From: Collinsella sp.
GTDB lineage: Bacteria; Actinomycetota; Coriobacteriia; Coriobacteriales; Coriobacteriaceae
Length of the DNA: 28,655 nt
Direction: 5' to 3'
Assembly: GCA_019414325.1 (NCBI GenBank)
Contig: DXMG01000018.1
Location: 14,315 to 42,969 of the forward strand
The translations under genes and the position numbers were made by a program. Shown in pieces: positions 15,009 to 23,267 of the stretch (position 1 is the first letter of the stretch; every line of letters starts with the position of its first letter). Under the pieces are notes generated by a model. That model saw only the letters and a program-made list of their open reading frames with translations. It was not told where the DNA came from and did no database searches.

Positions 15009-15186
15009 GGAGTACACGAGGCGTCGGGTGTCGGCGCCGCGCCCGCTGTTTGTTTCCAGACTGTGTATCTGCGCGTTGGAGAACCCGTCTCGCGCGCACG
15101 CCATGTTGTCAATGGGTTACAGTATGAACGGCGGCTATGTTTCCGCCAACGCACGAGAGAGTCGTCAACAAGGAGGATGCACGACG

Positions 15187-15903
15187 ATGCAGCGTGCCAA
15201 ACAGATATCGGAGTCCATCGAGCTGGGCATTATCTTGGCGCTCGCCGGTGGCTTTATGGACGTCTATTCGTACATTGGGCGCGATCATGTTTTCGCCAAC
15301 GCGCAGACAGGCAACATCCTGCTCGTGGGCGTGAGCATCTCGGAGGGCAACTGGGCACTTGCGGGACGCTATTTCTTCCCCGTGGTGTCGTTTGCCGTGG
15401 GCATTATGCTTGCCGATCTGGTACACGAGCGGTTTGGCAGCGTGATTCACTGGCGCCAAGTGACGGTGTTCTTTGAAGCCGTTATCTTGCTGGGCGTGAG
15501 CTTTATCCCCGGCGGCAATTTCAACCTGCTCGCCAACTGCCTCACCTCGTTTGCCTGCGGTATGCAGGTTGAGAGCTTCCGCAAGATCCACGGTCACGGC
15601 ATCGCTACGACCATGTGCATCGGCAACTTGCGCAACGCGCTGCAAAACGTGGACGATTACATCATCACCCACAGGCGCGGCTTTTTGGAAAACGGCCTGC
15701 TGTACTTTGGCGTGATCTTTACCTTTGTGTTTGGCGCCGTGTTGGGCAACTGGTGTATTGAGCGCATGGGCCTGCACGCCATCGTCGTGGCGAGCTTGCT
15801 GCTGTTTGTCGCGTTTGCCATCATGTTCATCGACCGCGAGCGCGATTTGCGCTTACGCTGGAAGGTTGCGGCCGAGGCTTGGAAAGAGGGCTGCCGAAAG
15901 TAA
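15187..15903 (+). CDS. YoaK/DUF1275 family membrane protein
   Basis: A 238-residue integral membrane protein of the YoaK (DUF1275) family with about six hydrophobic segments. Family landmarks are GGFMDVYSYI near 25, the FANAQTGNILLVG stretch (N..TGN) near 40, and the later CGMQVESFRKI and TMCIGNLRNAL. The function is unknown; a transport role has been suggested for the family. ATG 15187 follows AGGAGG at 15171-15176, a strong site that overrules the longer open frame starting near 15007. It is transcribed alone between ygiQ and fucO and ends with its own terminator. Confidence 0.88.
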   Translation: MQRAKQISESIELGIILALAGGFMDVYSYIGRDHVFANAQTGNILLVGVSISEGNWALAGRYFFPVVSFAVGIMLADLVHERFGSVIHWRQVTVFFEAVILLGVSFIPGGNFNLLANCLTSFACGMQVESFRKIHGHGIATTMCIGNLRNALQNVDDYIITHRRGFLENGLLYFGVIFTFVFGAVLGNWCIERMGLHAIVVASLLLFVAFAIMFIDRERDLRLRWKVAAEAWKEGCRK

Positions 15904-15908
15904 CCGAA

Positions 15909-15946
15909 TGCGGCAAAGGGGCTGTCCCTTTGCCGCAATATTTTTC
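15909..15946 (+). terminator. Terminator of the YoaK-family gene
   Basis: TGCGGCAAAGGG (15909-15920) and CCCTTTGCCGCA (15926-15937) form a perfect 12-bp stem with a 5-base loop, followed by ATATTTTT. Its loop side contains GTCCC, as the dispersed repeats do, but it has a normal terminator shape. Confidence 0.85.
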
Positions 15947-15957
15947 ATCGTCTGTTG

Positions 15958-16009
15958 AAACGCTTTAAATAGTTTGACGTTCTCACGCGTTTTTTGTTTC
16001 AAAAGCGTT
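15958..16009 (+). promoter_or_regulatory. Dyad and -35-like box upstream of fucO
   Basis: AACGCTTT at 15959-15966 is inverted at 16001-16009 (AAAAGCGTT), and TTGACG at 15974-15979 resembles a -35 box. No convincing -10 lies at 16-18 bp. The symmetric flanks suggest an operator for regulated fucO expression. Confidence 0.35.
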
Positions 16010-16068
16010 AGGATGGGACTCATAGCGTGGGGCGTAATGGATGCCCCGCACACGATGGGAGGCTATCA

Positions 16069-17235
16069 ATGGCTAATCGTTTCGTTCTCAATACCATCTC
16101 TTATCATGGTTCCGGCGCCATCAAGGAGATCCCCGGCGAGCTCCAGCGTCGCGGCTACAAGAAGATCTTCGTCTGCTCCGACCCCGATCTGGTCAAGTTT
16201 GGCGTTACCGCTAAGGTGACCGACGAGCTCGACGCCGCCGGCATCGCTTGGAGCCTCTACTCCGAGATCAAGCCCAACCCCACGATTCAGAACGTCAAGG
16301 ACGGCGTCGAGGCCTTCAAGGCCGCCGAGGCTGACGCTATCGTGACCATCGGTGGCGGCTCCTCCATGGACACCGCCAAGGCCATCGGCATCATCATCAA
16401 CAACCCCGAGTTCGCCGATGTCCGCAGCCTCGAGGGCGTTGCTCCCACTAAGAACCACGCCGTGTTCACCATCGCCGTGCCGACGACCGCCGGTACCGCT
16501 GCCGAGGTGACCATCAACTACGTCATCACCGACCCCGAGAAGGTCCGCAAGTTCGTGTGCGTCGACACCAACGACGCCCCCGAGGTCGCCGTCGTCGACC
16601 CCGACATGATGGCTTCCATGCCCGCCGGCCTGACCGCCTCCACCGGCATGGACGCTCTGACCCACGCCATCGAGGGCTATACCACCAAGGGCGCTTGGGA
16701 GCTCTCCGACATGTTCCACTTTGAGGCCATCAAGCTGATCAGCGAGAACCTACGCGACTCCGTTGCCGAGGCCAAGTCCGGCCAGCCCGGCTCCGGCCGC
16801 GAGGGCATGGCCCTTGGCCAGTATGTCGCCGGCATGGGCTTCTCCAATGTTGGCCTGGGCATCGACCACGCCATGGCTCACACCCTGTCCGCTCACTATG
16901 ACACCCCGCACGGCGTCGCTTGCGCCATTCTGCTGCCGATCGCCATGGAGTTCAACAAGCCGGTTTGCGCCGAGCGTCTGGCCAAGGTTGCCGTCGCCAT
17001 GGGCGTTGACACCACGGGCATGAGCACCGACGAGGCTGCCGACGCCGCTATCGCCGCCGTCAAGCAGCTTTCCGCCGACGTGAATATCCCGCACGTCTGT
17101 GAGGCCATGAAGGCTGACGAGATCGAGGTCCTGGCCAAGGACGCCATGGCCGACGCCTGCTTCCCGGGTAACCCGCGCGAGGCAACGCTCGACGACGTCA
17201 TCGAGCTCTTCAAGAAGATTTGCCCGGCTGCCTAA
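16069..17235 (+). CDS. fucO: Lactaldehyde reductase / iron-containing alcohol dehydrogenase (FucO type)
   Basis: A 388-residue group III, metal-dependent alcohol dehydrogenase. It follows E. coli FucO from end to end, with shared stretches such as NNPEFADVRSLEG, PTTAGTAAEVTINYVITD, MALGQYVAGMGFSNVGLG and GNPREATL. FucO reduces L-lactaldehyde to 1,2-propanediol with NADH during fucose or rhamnose fermentation. Metal ligands are D195, H199, H267 and H281, and the NAD loop is GGGSSMD near 96-101. ATG 16069 follows GGGAGG. No other fucose genes are nearby, so lactaldehyde may come from a pathway elsewhere, or the enzyme may act more broadly on aldehydes. The synonymous codons are strongly C-biased, as expected of a highly expressed gene. 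Confidence 0.92.
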   Translation: MANRFVLNTISYHGSGAIKEIPGELQRRGYKKIFVCSDPDLVKFGVTAKVTDELDAAGIAWSLYSEIKPNPTIQNVKDGVEAFKAAEADAIVTIGGGSSMDTAKAIGIIINNPEFADVRSLEGVAPTKNHAVFTIAVPTTAGTAAEVTINYVITDPEKVRKFVCVDTNDAPEVAVVDPDMMASMPAGLTASTGMDALTHAIEGYTTKGAWELSDMFHFEAIKLISENLRDSVAEAKSGQPGSGREGMALGQYVAGMGFSNVGLGIDHAMAHTLSAHYDTPHGVACAILLPIAMEFNKPVCAERLAKVAVAMGVDTTGMSTDEAADAAIAAVKQLSADVNIPHVCEAMKADEIEVLAKDAMADACFPGNPREATLDDVIELFKKICPAA

Positions 17236-17288
17236 CCCAGTTTGGTGGTCCTTCGCCCGTAGGCGTATGGTTTTTTGACTTGCCGCTG

Positions 17289-17320
17289 GCCCCGCCGTGC
17301 TACGCACGGCGGGGCTTTTT
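17289..17320 (+). terminator. Terminator of fucO
   Basis: GCCCCGCCGTGC (17289-17300) and GCACGGCGGGGC (17304-17315) form a perfect 12-bp stem with a TAC loop and are followed by TTTTT. Confidence 0.93.
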
Positions 17321-17390
17321 GTGCTGCGTCAATGTTCTGAGACGGGCAAAACCAAGGCGTACTGCCCGCTACGGATAGGTGGTGCACTTT

Positions 17391-17632
17391 CCCGCGTGCA
17401 TTTTTGGGAGTATTCAGCAAGCTCTTAAAAATGCATAACGTTGTGAATGGGCCGAGTGGCCCGCAGGCGCTCATCGACAGCCATTGCGGGCGGGCTATCG
17501 ATGAGTGGAGGGGGTTGTTACTGAGTTTCTGCTTTGCGACGACCTGCAACACTGCTGTAACCACGTCGTTTTGTCGTTCGCGATGGGGTCGTTGGGGCCC
17601 ACGGTGCTGAATACTCCGTTTTTTGCACGGCC
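17391..17632. mobile_element. MITE-like structured element with imperfect 28-bp inverted ends
   Basis: This stretch lies in the roughly 600-bp gene-free interval between fucO and the M42 peptidase. The left end reads CGTGCATTTTT then GGAGTATTCAGCA (17407-17419). The right end carries TGCTGAATACTCC (17605-17617) and then TTTTTTGCACGG, so the ends are inverted copies sharing a 13-bp and a 6-bp block. Inside are further hairpins: TGCATTTTT/AAAAATGCA (17397-17405 with 17427-17435), GGGCC/GGCCC (17449-17462), and the 13-bp stem at 17470-17505. Small open frames here have no recognisable product. It may be a non-autonomous mobile element or a structured RNA. No target duplication was seen. Confidence 0.45.
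17470..17505. repeat. Internal stem-loop of the 17391-17632 element
   Basis: CTCATCGACAGCC (17470-17482) and GGCTATCGATGAG (17493-17505) pair at 12 of 13 positions around a 10-base loop. No T tract follows, so it is not a terminator. Confidence 0.6.
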
Positions 17633-17838
17633 CAAGGTGGGGTACCCTGAGACGAAGCAAAAAGATTCCTCATTTCTATGCAGATACCGATAGGATTTAT
17701 GCAAGATTGGGATTGTAAGACGTGCGCGTGCACAAAACCGGTGCGGGGACGTCGGGAGGCGGCTCGGCTCCTAGGGCATTGACCGTGCAGAACGGTTAAA
17801 ATCGGGACTCGGTCTTAGTTTTACTTGGAAGGACGCAT

Positions 17839-18882
17839 ATGGCTTCTAATATTGATGCTTCTCTAGAGGAGACACTCTCCTATATCGCGGGACAGCTTAA
17901 GGCGCTGACTTCTATCGCTTCGCCTACGGGCTATACCCGTGCGGCGACTGATTATCTGATGGAGACGTTGCGCGATATGGGCTTTGGGCCCGAGCGTTCT
18001 AACAAGGGCAATGTGCTCGTTGAGCTTGGTGGTGAGGGTGAGCCGCTCGTGTTGGCGAGCCATGTCGATACCCTGGGCGCCATGGTGCGCTCCATCAAGG
18101 ACAATGGCCGCTTGCGCCCCACGACGCTCGGCGGGCATCAGTGGTCTACGGCCGATGGCGAGAACTGCACCGTTTATACGCGCGATGGCAATGTCTACAC
18201 GGGTGTGGTCCTCAATACCGAGCCTTCGGCGCACGTGGCCGATGAGCCGGTCAAGACCATCGAGAAGAACATGGAAATCCTGCTCGACGAGAACGTTGAC
18301 AGCAAGGACGATGTGCTCGAGCTGGGTATTCAAACCGGCGACATCATCGCTATGGATCCGCGCACCACGGTGACGGAGAGCGGCTACATCAAGAGTCGCT
18401 TCCTTGACGACAAGCTGTCCGCGTCGATTCTGCTGGGTTTGGCCCGCGCCGTCGCCGAAGGCGAGGTGACGCTTTCGCGCAAGGTTTCGTTGCTCTTTAC
18501 GGTGTACGAGGAGGTCGGCCACGGCGGTGCCTTTGTGCCGGCCGACACGCGCGAGATGATCAGCGTTGACATGGGCTGCGTGGGCGATGATCTGGGCTGC
18601 ACCGAGCGCATGGTTTCGATTTGTGCCAAGGATTCGGGCGGTCCGTACAACTACGACCTGGTGACCACGCTGTCCAATATCGCGCGCGAGCTTGAACTTG
18701 ACTACGCCATCGACGTGTACCCGCACTACGGCTCGGACGTCGAGGCCACGCTTTCGGCTGGCTACGACATTCGCCATGGCCTGATCGGCCCCGGCGTGTA
18801 CGCGAGCCACAACTACGAGCGCAGCCACATGGACGGCGTGCGCAACACCTTCGAGCTCGTCCGCGCCTACGTACAGCGCTAG
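17839..18882 (+). CDS. M42 family metallo-aminopeptidase
   Basis: A 347-residue cytoplasmic peptidase of family M42 (glutamyl/deblocking aminopeptidase, FrvX/YsdC type). These form tetrahedral dodecamers that trim peptides to amino acids. Ligands and catalytic residues are visible in order: H75 and D77 (SHVDTLG), bridging D190 (RFLDDKLS), the E224-E225 pair (TVYEEVGHGG), D244 (SVDMG) and H324 (ASHNYERSH). The dimerisation-domain insert occupies about 90-180. GGAAGGA lies seven bases before ATG 17839. The gene stands alone. ACCGTgcagaACGGT at 17783-17796 is a small dyad upstream that could be an operator, and a TTGACC box lies at 17779-17784. Older annotations call such proteins endoglucanases, which the sequence does not support. 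Confidence 0.9.
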   Translation: MASNIDASLEETLSYIAGQLKALTSIASPTGYTRAATDYLMETLRDMGFGPERSNKGNVLVELGGEGEPLVLASHVDTLGAMVRSIKDNGRLRPTTLGGHQWSTADGENCTVYTRDGNVYTGVVLNTEPSAHVADEPVKTIEKNMEILLDENVDSKDDVLELGIQTGDIIAMDPRTTVTESGYIKSRFLDDKLSASILLGLARAVAEGEVTLSRKVSLLFTVYEEVGHGGAFVPADTREMISVDMGCVGDDLGCTERMVSICAKDSGGPYNYDLVTTLSNIARELELDYAIDVYPHYGSDVEATLSAGYDIRHGLIGPGVYASHNYERSHMDGVRNTFELVRAYVQR

Positions 18883-18890
18883 CGATGCAG

Positions 18891-18926
18891 CGGCCTCGGC
18901 TGATACGGCAGTACCGACCGAGGCCG
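18891..18926 (+). terminator. Probable terminator hairpin of the M42 gene
   Basis: CGGCCTCGG (18891-18899) pairs perfectly with CCGAGGCCG (18918-18926), followed by TCCTCTCT, a poor T tract. It lies 9 bases after the M42 stop. Confidence 0.55.
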
Positions 18927-18937
18927 TCCTCTCTAAG

Positions 18938-19000
18938 TTGCGGTGAAATAGGGACTGTTTGGCGGTTTTAAACGCTTAAACAGTCCCTATTTCACCGCAA
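18938..19000. repeat. REP-like palindrome, TTGCGGTG family (perfect copy)
   Basis: Two perfect 23-bp arms (18938-18960 and 18978-19000) surround a 17-base loop. The left arm starts TTGCGGTGAAATAGGGACTG and the right arm ends CAGTCCCTATTTCACCGCAA, identical to 279-298. It lies between the convergent M42 and mnmA genes and ends 18 bases from the mnmA stop. Confidence 0.88.
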
Positions 19001-19018
19001 TTTATGAAGGGGATGGGG

Positions 19019-20119
19019 CTACTTAAGTGCGCCGGTCACCGTGCCGCCGCCGAGGACGATGTCGCCGCGGTAGACTACAACGGCTTGGCCGGGGGCGATG
19101 GCGCGCTGCGGGTCGTCAAAAGTTAGCAGCATTTGCCCGTCTTCGCCGCGCGCAAGGGTCGCTGCCTGGTCTTTCTGACGATAGCGGTACTTGGCACCTA
19201 CGCGAATGCCACCGGACGTGAGCTCTGCCTTCATGCGGTCGGCAGGGGCACTCCAGATCCAGTCGTTGGCCGTGAGCGCTGTGGCCGTTAGGTCCTCGGC
19301 CTCGCCCAGATGCACGGTGCTGCTGTCGGCGTCGACGCCCGTTACGTACACGGGATGCGCCATCGCGACGCCCAGGCCCTTGCGCTGACCGATGGTGTAG
19401 CGCAGCGCACCGTTGTGGCGCCCGACCACGCTGCCGTCGCGCCACACAATGTCGCCCGGTGCAGCGGGATGTCCGCAGCGGCGCTCGATATAGCCCGCGT
19501 AGTCACCGTCTGGAATAAAGCAGATGTCCTCGCTTTCGGCCTTCTTGGCGTTGGTAAAGCCCTGCTCGGCGGCAATGCGGCGCACGTCGCGCTCTTTGTC
19601 CAGCCCAGCCAGCGGAAAGATCGTGTGCGCCAGGCGTTCCTGCGTAAGCGAATACAAAAAGTAACTCTGGTCCTTTTTGGGGTCCTCGCCGCGGTACAGC
19701 TGCCAGGTTCCGTCGGACGCCTGGCTCGTTTTGGCGTAGTGGCCCGTGGCGATGTAGTCGCAGCCCATATCCAGCGCCGCATCCAGCAATGCGCCAAACT
19801 TAATGTGGCGGTTGCAGATGATGCATGGGTTGGGCGTCAGCCCCTCCTGATAGGCGGTCACGAAGCGCTCGATAACGTTGCGGTCGAAGGCCTGCTGCAG
19901 GTCGAGCACATGGTGGGGCATCCCCAGGCACTCGGCGACAGCCTTTGCATCGGCGATGTCGCGGTCGACCTTACTCATGCCCGTGACGGGATCGGGCGCG
20001 GGGCAGGTGAGGCGCATGGTGGCGCCGACGCATTCGTAGCCCTGGCTTTTGAGCAGGTACGCGGTCACGCTGGAATCGACGCCGCCGCTCATGGCGACGA
20101 GCACGCGCTTGTTGTGCAT
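19019..20119 (-). CDS. mnmA: tRNA-specific 2-thiouridylase MnmA
   Basis: A 366-residue enzyme that puts the 2-thio group on wobble uridine 34 of Lys, Glu and Gln tRNAs, using ATP and persulfide sulfur. The PP-loop ATP motif is AMSGGVDSS (about 9-17). The catalytic cysteines are C99 (NPCIICNRHIKFG) and C200 (SEDICFIPDGDY), at the spacing known for E. coli MnmA. ATP-site and tRNA-binding stretches (ATGHYAK; KDQSYFLYSL) are present, and the C-terminal beta-barrel ends in GGGTVTGALK. ATG 20119 has a GGAGAACCTCC ribosome site upstream. It lies downstream of cysK on the same strand, separated by a terminator, and both genes concern sulfur delivery. Confidence 0.95.
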   Translation of the reverse strand: MHNKRVLVAMSGGVDSSVTAYLLKSQGYECVGATMRLTCPAPDPVTGMSKVDRDIADAKAVAECLGMPHHVLDLQQAFDRNVIERFVTAYQEGLTPNPCIICNRHIKFGALLDAALDMGCDYIATGHYAKTSQASDGTWQLYRGEDPKKDQSYFLYSLTQERLAHTIFPLAGLDKERDVRRIAAEQGFTNAKKAESEDICFIPDGDYAGYIERRCGHPAAPGDIVWRDGSVVGRHNGALRYTIGQRKGLGVAMAHPVYVTGVDADSSTVHLGEAEDLTATALTANDWIWSAPADRMKAELTSGGIRVGAKYRYRQKDQAATLARGEDGQMLLTFDDPQRAIAPGQAVVVYRGDIVLGGGTVTGALK

Positions 20120-20148
20120 GGGGAGGTTCTCCTTGGTGGCATGTGGCC

Positions 20149-20187
20149 AAAAAAGAAAAGCGGCGCGGGAGGCTGGTTCCGCGCCGC
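20149..20187 (-). terminator. Terminator between cysK and mnmA (minus strand)
   Basis: GCGGCGCGG (20160-20168) and CCGCGCCGC (20179-20187) form a perfect 9-bp stem. Reading on the minus strand it is followed by TTTTCTTTTTT (20159 down to 20149). It should end the cysK transcript about 115 bases after the cysK stop. Confidence 0.85.
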
Positions 20188-20191
20188 AGAC

Positions 20192-20200
20192 ATTGTAGCA
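20192..20200 (-). promoter_or_regulatory. Extended -10 candidate for mnmA
   Basis: On the minus strand the sequence reads TGCTACAAT, an extended -10 box. A start about seven bases downstream would fall inside the terminator stem at 20160-20187. No good -35 is visible, so this is tentative. Confidence 0.35.
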
Positions 20201-20300
20201 AGTTCGGACGTCTCGTGGGACACCCTGATTGGATGGGCTCAGGCTGCCGGGAGAGAGGAGACCGGCTCGTCCGCGGGCTCAACCTATGGGCGACAGGCCC

Positions 20301-21239
<939 letters not shown>

Positions 21240-21346
21240 GGTGAACCTCCAAAGTGTTCAAATGACTGGATACCGTGTGGTTTTACGGTGTGTATAGCAG
21301 CGAAACCCACAAACCTTATGGGTTGTTCGTTTTGCTGTTGGCAAGC

Positions 21347-21376
21347 ATAGTAGACAGTAAAGCCTAGTAACGCAAT
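21347..21376 (-). promoter_or_regulatory. Putative cysK promoter
   Basis: On the minus strand TTGCGT (21376-21371) and TACTAT (21352-21347) are separated by 18 bp. This gives a leader of about 100 bases before cysK and lies in the region shared with the divergent regulator gene. Confidence 0.45.
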
Positions 21377-21492
21377 AGGAAATAGAAGATTATTACGAGT
21401 CGATTAACCATCTTGACCGGAACGGGTTTTTTCAAAACCAATTTTTCGGCTAGAATTTCTACGGACTAAATGACCGAAAGGCAGCACTATAT

Positions 21493-21921
21493 ATGTTGGT
21501 TTCTACTAAGGGCAGATATGCCCTGCGCGTTATGGTCGATCTGGCCGAGCACCAGGCGGCCGGTCGCATCCCGCTCAAAGAGATCGCGGCGCGACAGGGG
21601 ATTTCCGAGAAATATCTCGAGAACATCTTGGCTACGCTCGTACGTGCCAACATGCTCTCGGGTATGCGTGGCAAGGGCGGCGGCTACGTGCTCACGCGCC
21701 CGCCCGAGCAGTACACGGTGGGCGAGATCTTGCGTCTGACCGAGGGCAGCCTAGCACCGGTCGCATGCCTGGACGGCGACTGCAAGGGCTGTTCGCGTTC
21801 GGACGAGTGCCCCACGCTCGACGTGTGGAAGAACTTGGACAAGCTCATCAACGACTATCTCGACGGCGTGACGCTCGATCAACTTGTCGCTCCCAACCAT
21901 GGCTACGACTACGTCATCTAA
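21493..21921 (+). CDS. Rrf2/IscR-like transcriptional regulator
   Basis: A 142-residue winged-helix regulator of the Rrf2 family. The N-terminus MLVSTKGRYALRVMVDLA and the helix region IAARQGISEKYLENIL followed by MLSGMRGKGGGYVL are family signatures. Four cysteines, C92, C97, C100 and C106 (CLDGDCKGC, then SDEC), lie where IscR carries its 2Fe-2S ligands, so an Fe-S sensor is likely. CymR-type members lack this cluster. The gene is divergent from cysK with a shared 253-bp region, so control of cysK and of itself is the simplest role. ATG 21493 has GAAAGG upstream. TAGAAT at 21452-21457 may be its -10, but no matching -35 was convincing. Confidence 0.9.
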   Translation: MLVSTKGRYALRVMVDLAEHQAAGRIPLKEIAARQGISEKYLENILATLVRANMLSGMRGKGGGYVLTRPPEQYTVGEILRLTEGSLAPVACLDGDCKGCSRSDECPTLDVWKNLDKLINDYLDGVTLDQLVAPNHGYDYVI

Positions 21922-21990
21922 CCCACACCTGCATTTGGGGACGGGGTAGAAATGGTAGATCCTCTCGTCCTTTGAGACTTGGCAAATAAG

Positions 21991-22028
21991 AAGGCCGCCC
22001 ATTTTTGCGATGGGTGGCCTTTGTTTTG
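21991..22028 (+). terminator. Terminator after the Rrf2 gene
   Basis: AAGGCCGCCCAT (21991-22002) and ATGGGTGGCCTT (22010-22021) form a 12-bp stem with one G-T pair; TTTGTTTT follows. It may act in both directions, because the convergent YvlD-type gene ends at 22065. A short GGGGACGGGGTAGAAATGG stretch at 21937-21955 before it resembles the GGGGAC heads of the dispersed repeats. Confidence 0.85.
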
Positions 22029-22064
22029 GGTCGATATGACGGTTCGTATTGAACAGTTCTAGCC

Positions 22065-22424
22065 CTAGGCGATGCTATCGAGAATGCTGCGCATGATGGA
22101 TACCAGGATGCTGCCCATAAAGGCCGATCCAAAGCCGGCAATGGAGATACCCGCGCCCAGCAGATTGACCGACAGGTAGCTGGCCAGCTCGAGCATAAAG
22201 CTGTTGACTACGAGCTGAAAAATACCAAGCGTGATAATAGTGAGCGGCAGCGAGATGACCGTCAGGAACGGCTTGACGAGCGAGTCGACGATGTTGAGGA
22301 ACAGTCCCACGAAGGCAAAGCAGACCCAAGCCTCGGCAAAACCGAAGGGCTGGATGCCGGGAACGAGGAACGTGGCGATCGCGATGGCGATCGAGGTAAA
22401 GAGCCAGTTAAGCATAAAGCGCAT
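22065..22424 (-). CDS. YvlD / phage-holin-4-like small membrane protein
   Basis: A 119-residue protein with four hydrophobic segments covering nearly its whole length (IAIATFLVPGI; VCFAFVGLFLNIVDSLV; FLTVISLPLTIITLGIF; a C-terminal pair). This matches the Actinobacteria/Firmicutes small membrane family annotated as phage holin family 4 or YvlD; LPLTIITLGIFQLVVN is a strong family signature. The proteins are chromosomal and widespread, and most have no link to phage; their role is unknown, possibly in envelope stress. ATG 22424 follows AAAGGA on the minus strand. No phage genes are nearby. Confidence 0.85.
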   Translation of the reverse strand: MRFMLNWLFTSIAIAIATFLVPGIQPFGFAEAWVCFAFVGLFLNIVDSLVKPFLTVISLPLTIITLGIFQLVVNSFMLELASYLSVNLLGAGISIAGFGSAFMGSILVSIMRSILDSIA

Positions 22425-22612
22425 GGCGTGAATCCTTTCTTGCGCCGGGGTTGCTGGCGTCGCGTGAAGCGGCTTGCGGCGGCGACCTGGATGGTTGCGC
22501 GGGCGTGCCGCGGTGTTTGGGCGCCCATTGTCTCAAATATTCGTGGAGCTTACGTGCGCATACGGTTTCTGAACGGCGTTCGTCCTGAAAAACGCGCCGC
22601 TGGCAGAGAGTC

Positions 22613-22643
22613 TTGTCACTTTAGTTTGGTGGTGTGCTACACT
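22613..22643 (+). promoter_or_regulatory. Promoter of the YerC-like gene
   Basis: TTGTCA (22613-22618) and TACACT (22638-22643) are 19 bp apart; TGC directly before TACACT makes an extended -10. The leader of about 100 bases contains two short hairpins. Confidence 0.5.
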
Positions 22644-22648
22644 GCTAC

Positions 22649-22701
22649 GGGCAAAAGCCACAGGCGTTGCCCTATTGCATAGAACGGGCGAACGATGCCC
22701 G
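22649..22701 (+). other. Two small leader hairpins before the YerC-like gene
   Basis: GGGCAA (22649-22654) pairs with TTGCCC (22667-22672), and CGGGC (22685-22689) pairs with GCCCG (22697-22701). They lie in the presumed 5' untranslated region. Nothing else was recognised in the 22425-22748 interval apart from the promoter. Confidence 0.35.
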
Positions 22702-22748
22702 ATGTCAGTATCAACTTCGATGCCTTTTGGCGGGTTTGGCGGTGATCG

Positions 22749-23048
22749 ATGAATATCGAGAACATGTTTGACAAGCCTGATGTCAAGCAGCTGGTCCACG
22801 CATTTAGCCTTTTGGACGACGAGAAAGATATCCAAGCGTTTTTGACCGATATCTGCACGCCGCGCGAGATTTGCGACCTTTCTCAGCGTTTGCAGGTTGC
22901 GCGCTATTTGGACGAGGGCGAGCCTTATGTTGAGGTTCAGGCCCGTACCGGCGCTTCGTCCACCACGGTGAGCCGTGTGTCCAAGGCGCTCAACGGCGAG
23001 TACGGTGGCTACCGCAAGATCCTCATTAAACTGGAGGATGGCGAGTAG
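22749..23048 (+). CDS. YerC/YecD family TrpR-like DNA-binding protein
   Basis: A 99-residue helix-turn-helix protein of the TrpR-related YerC/YecD family. The family core is visible: FLTDICTPREICDLSQRLQVARYL, then the recognition region TGASSTTVSRVSKALNGEYGGY. Unlike E. coli TrpR, this family has no proven tryptophan role, and no trp genes lie nearby. It is transcribed alone from a clear promoter and closed by a strong terminator. The ribosome site is weak (GGCGGTG). Whether it responds to a small molecule cannot be told from sequence. Confidence 0.88.
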   Translation: MNIENMFDKPDVKQLVHAFSLLDDEKDIQAFLTDICTPREICDLSQRLQVARYLDEGEPYVEVQARTGASSTTVSRVSKALNGEYGGYRKILIKLEDGE

Positions 23049-23071
23049 GCCGCGCCAAAAACGAATTGTGC

Positions 23072-23099
23072 AAAACCGCTCCTCCGGGGGCGGTTTTTT
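23072..23099 (+). terminator. Terminator of the YerC-like gene
   Basis: AAAACCGCTCC (23072-23082) pairs with GGGGCGGTTTT (23087-23097) with one G-T pair, and the T run continues to 23099. A REP-like palindrome starts immediately after. Confidence 0.9.
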
Positions 23100-23182
23100 G
23101 ATCCCTTGGAGACGGAGGAAAACGGATTACCGAGGGAGTCAGACTAACCCGGTGATCCGTTTTCCTCCGTCCACAAGGGATC
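23100..23182. repeat. REP-like palindrome, CGTTTTCCTCCGTCC family
   Basis: The left arm at 23100-23130 begins GATCCCTTGGAGACGGAGGA and the right arm at 23152-23182 is its inverted copy, matching at about 27 of 31 positions, around a loop of about 21 bases. Half of the right arm recurs at 11448-11466. It lies between the YerC terminator and the addB-like gene and is not followed by a T tract. Confidence 0.82.
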
Positions 23183-23267
23183 AAATCTGTTGGCGTGGGG
23201 CAAATCTGTCCGCTTGGGCGGGTAGGATGGATGCATTGATTATTGCGAACAGTTTGAGCGGAGGACC

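Noticed and set aside
13674..15476. A 600-residue plus-strand frame opposite ygiQ
   Set aside because: It is the antisense shadow of a well-supported radical SAM gene and has a low-complexity Val/Gly/Ala/Asp composition.
17513..17545. GGTTGTTACTGAG-like stretch resembling a RAT antiterminator
   Set aside because: It lacks the matching 3' half and is not upstream of a sugar operon.
17495..17733. Two small minus-strand frames of about 70 residues
   Set aside because: They overlap each other and the hairpins of the MITE-like element, lack ribosome sites and show no recognisable domain. A multicopy search would be needed to revive them.
21240..21300. T-box riboswitch upstream of cysK
   Set aside because: The leader has small hairpins, but no T-box consensus or specifier loop could be found.
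22065..22424. Prophage remnant suggested by the holin-like name
   Set aside because: The protein belongs to a widespread chromosomal YvlD-like family and no other phage gene is nearby.
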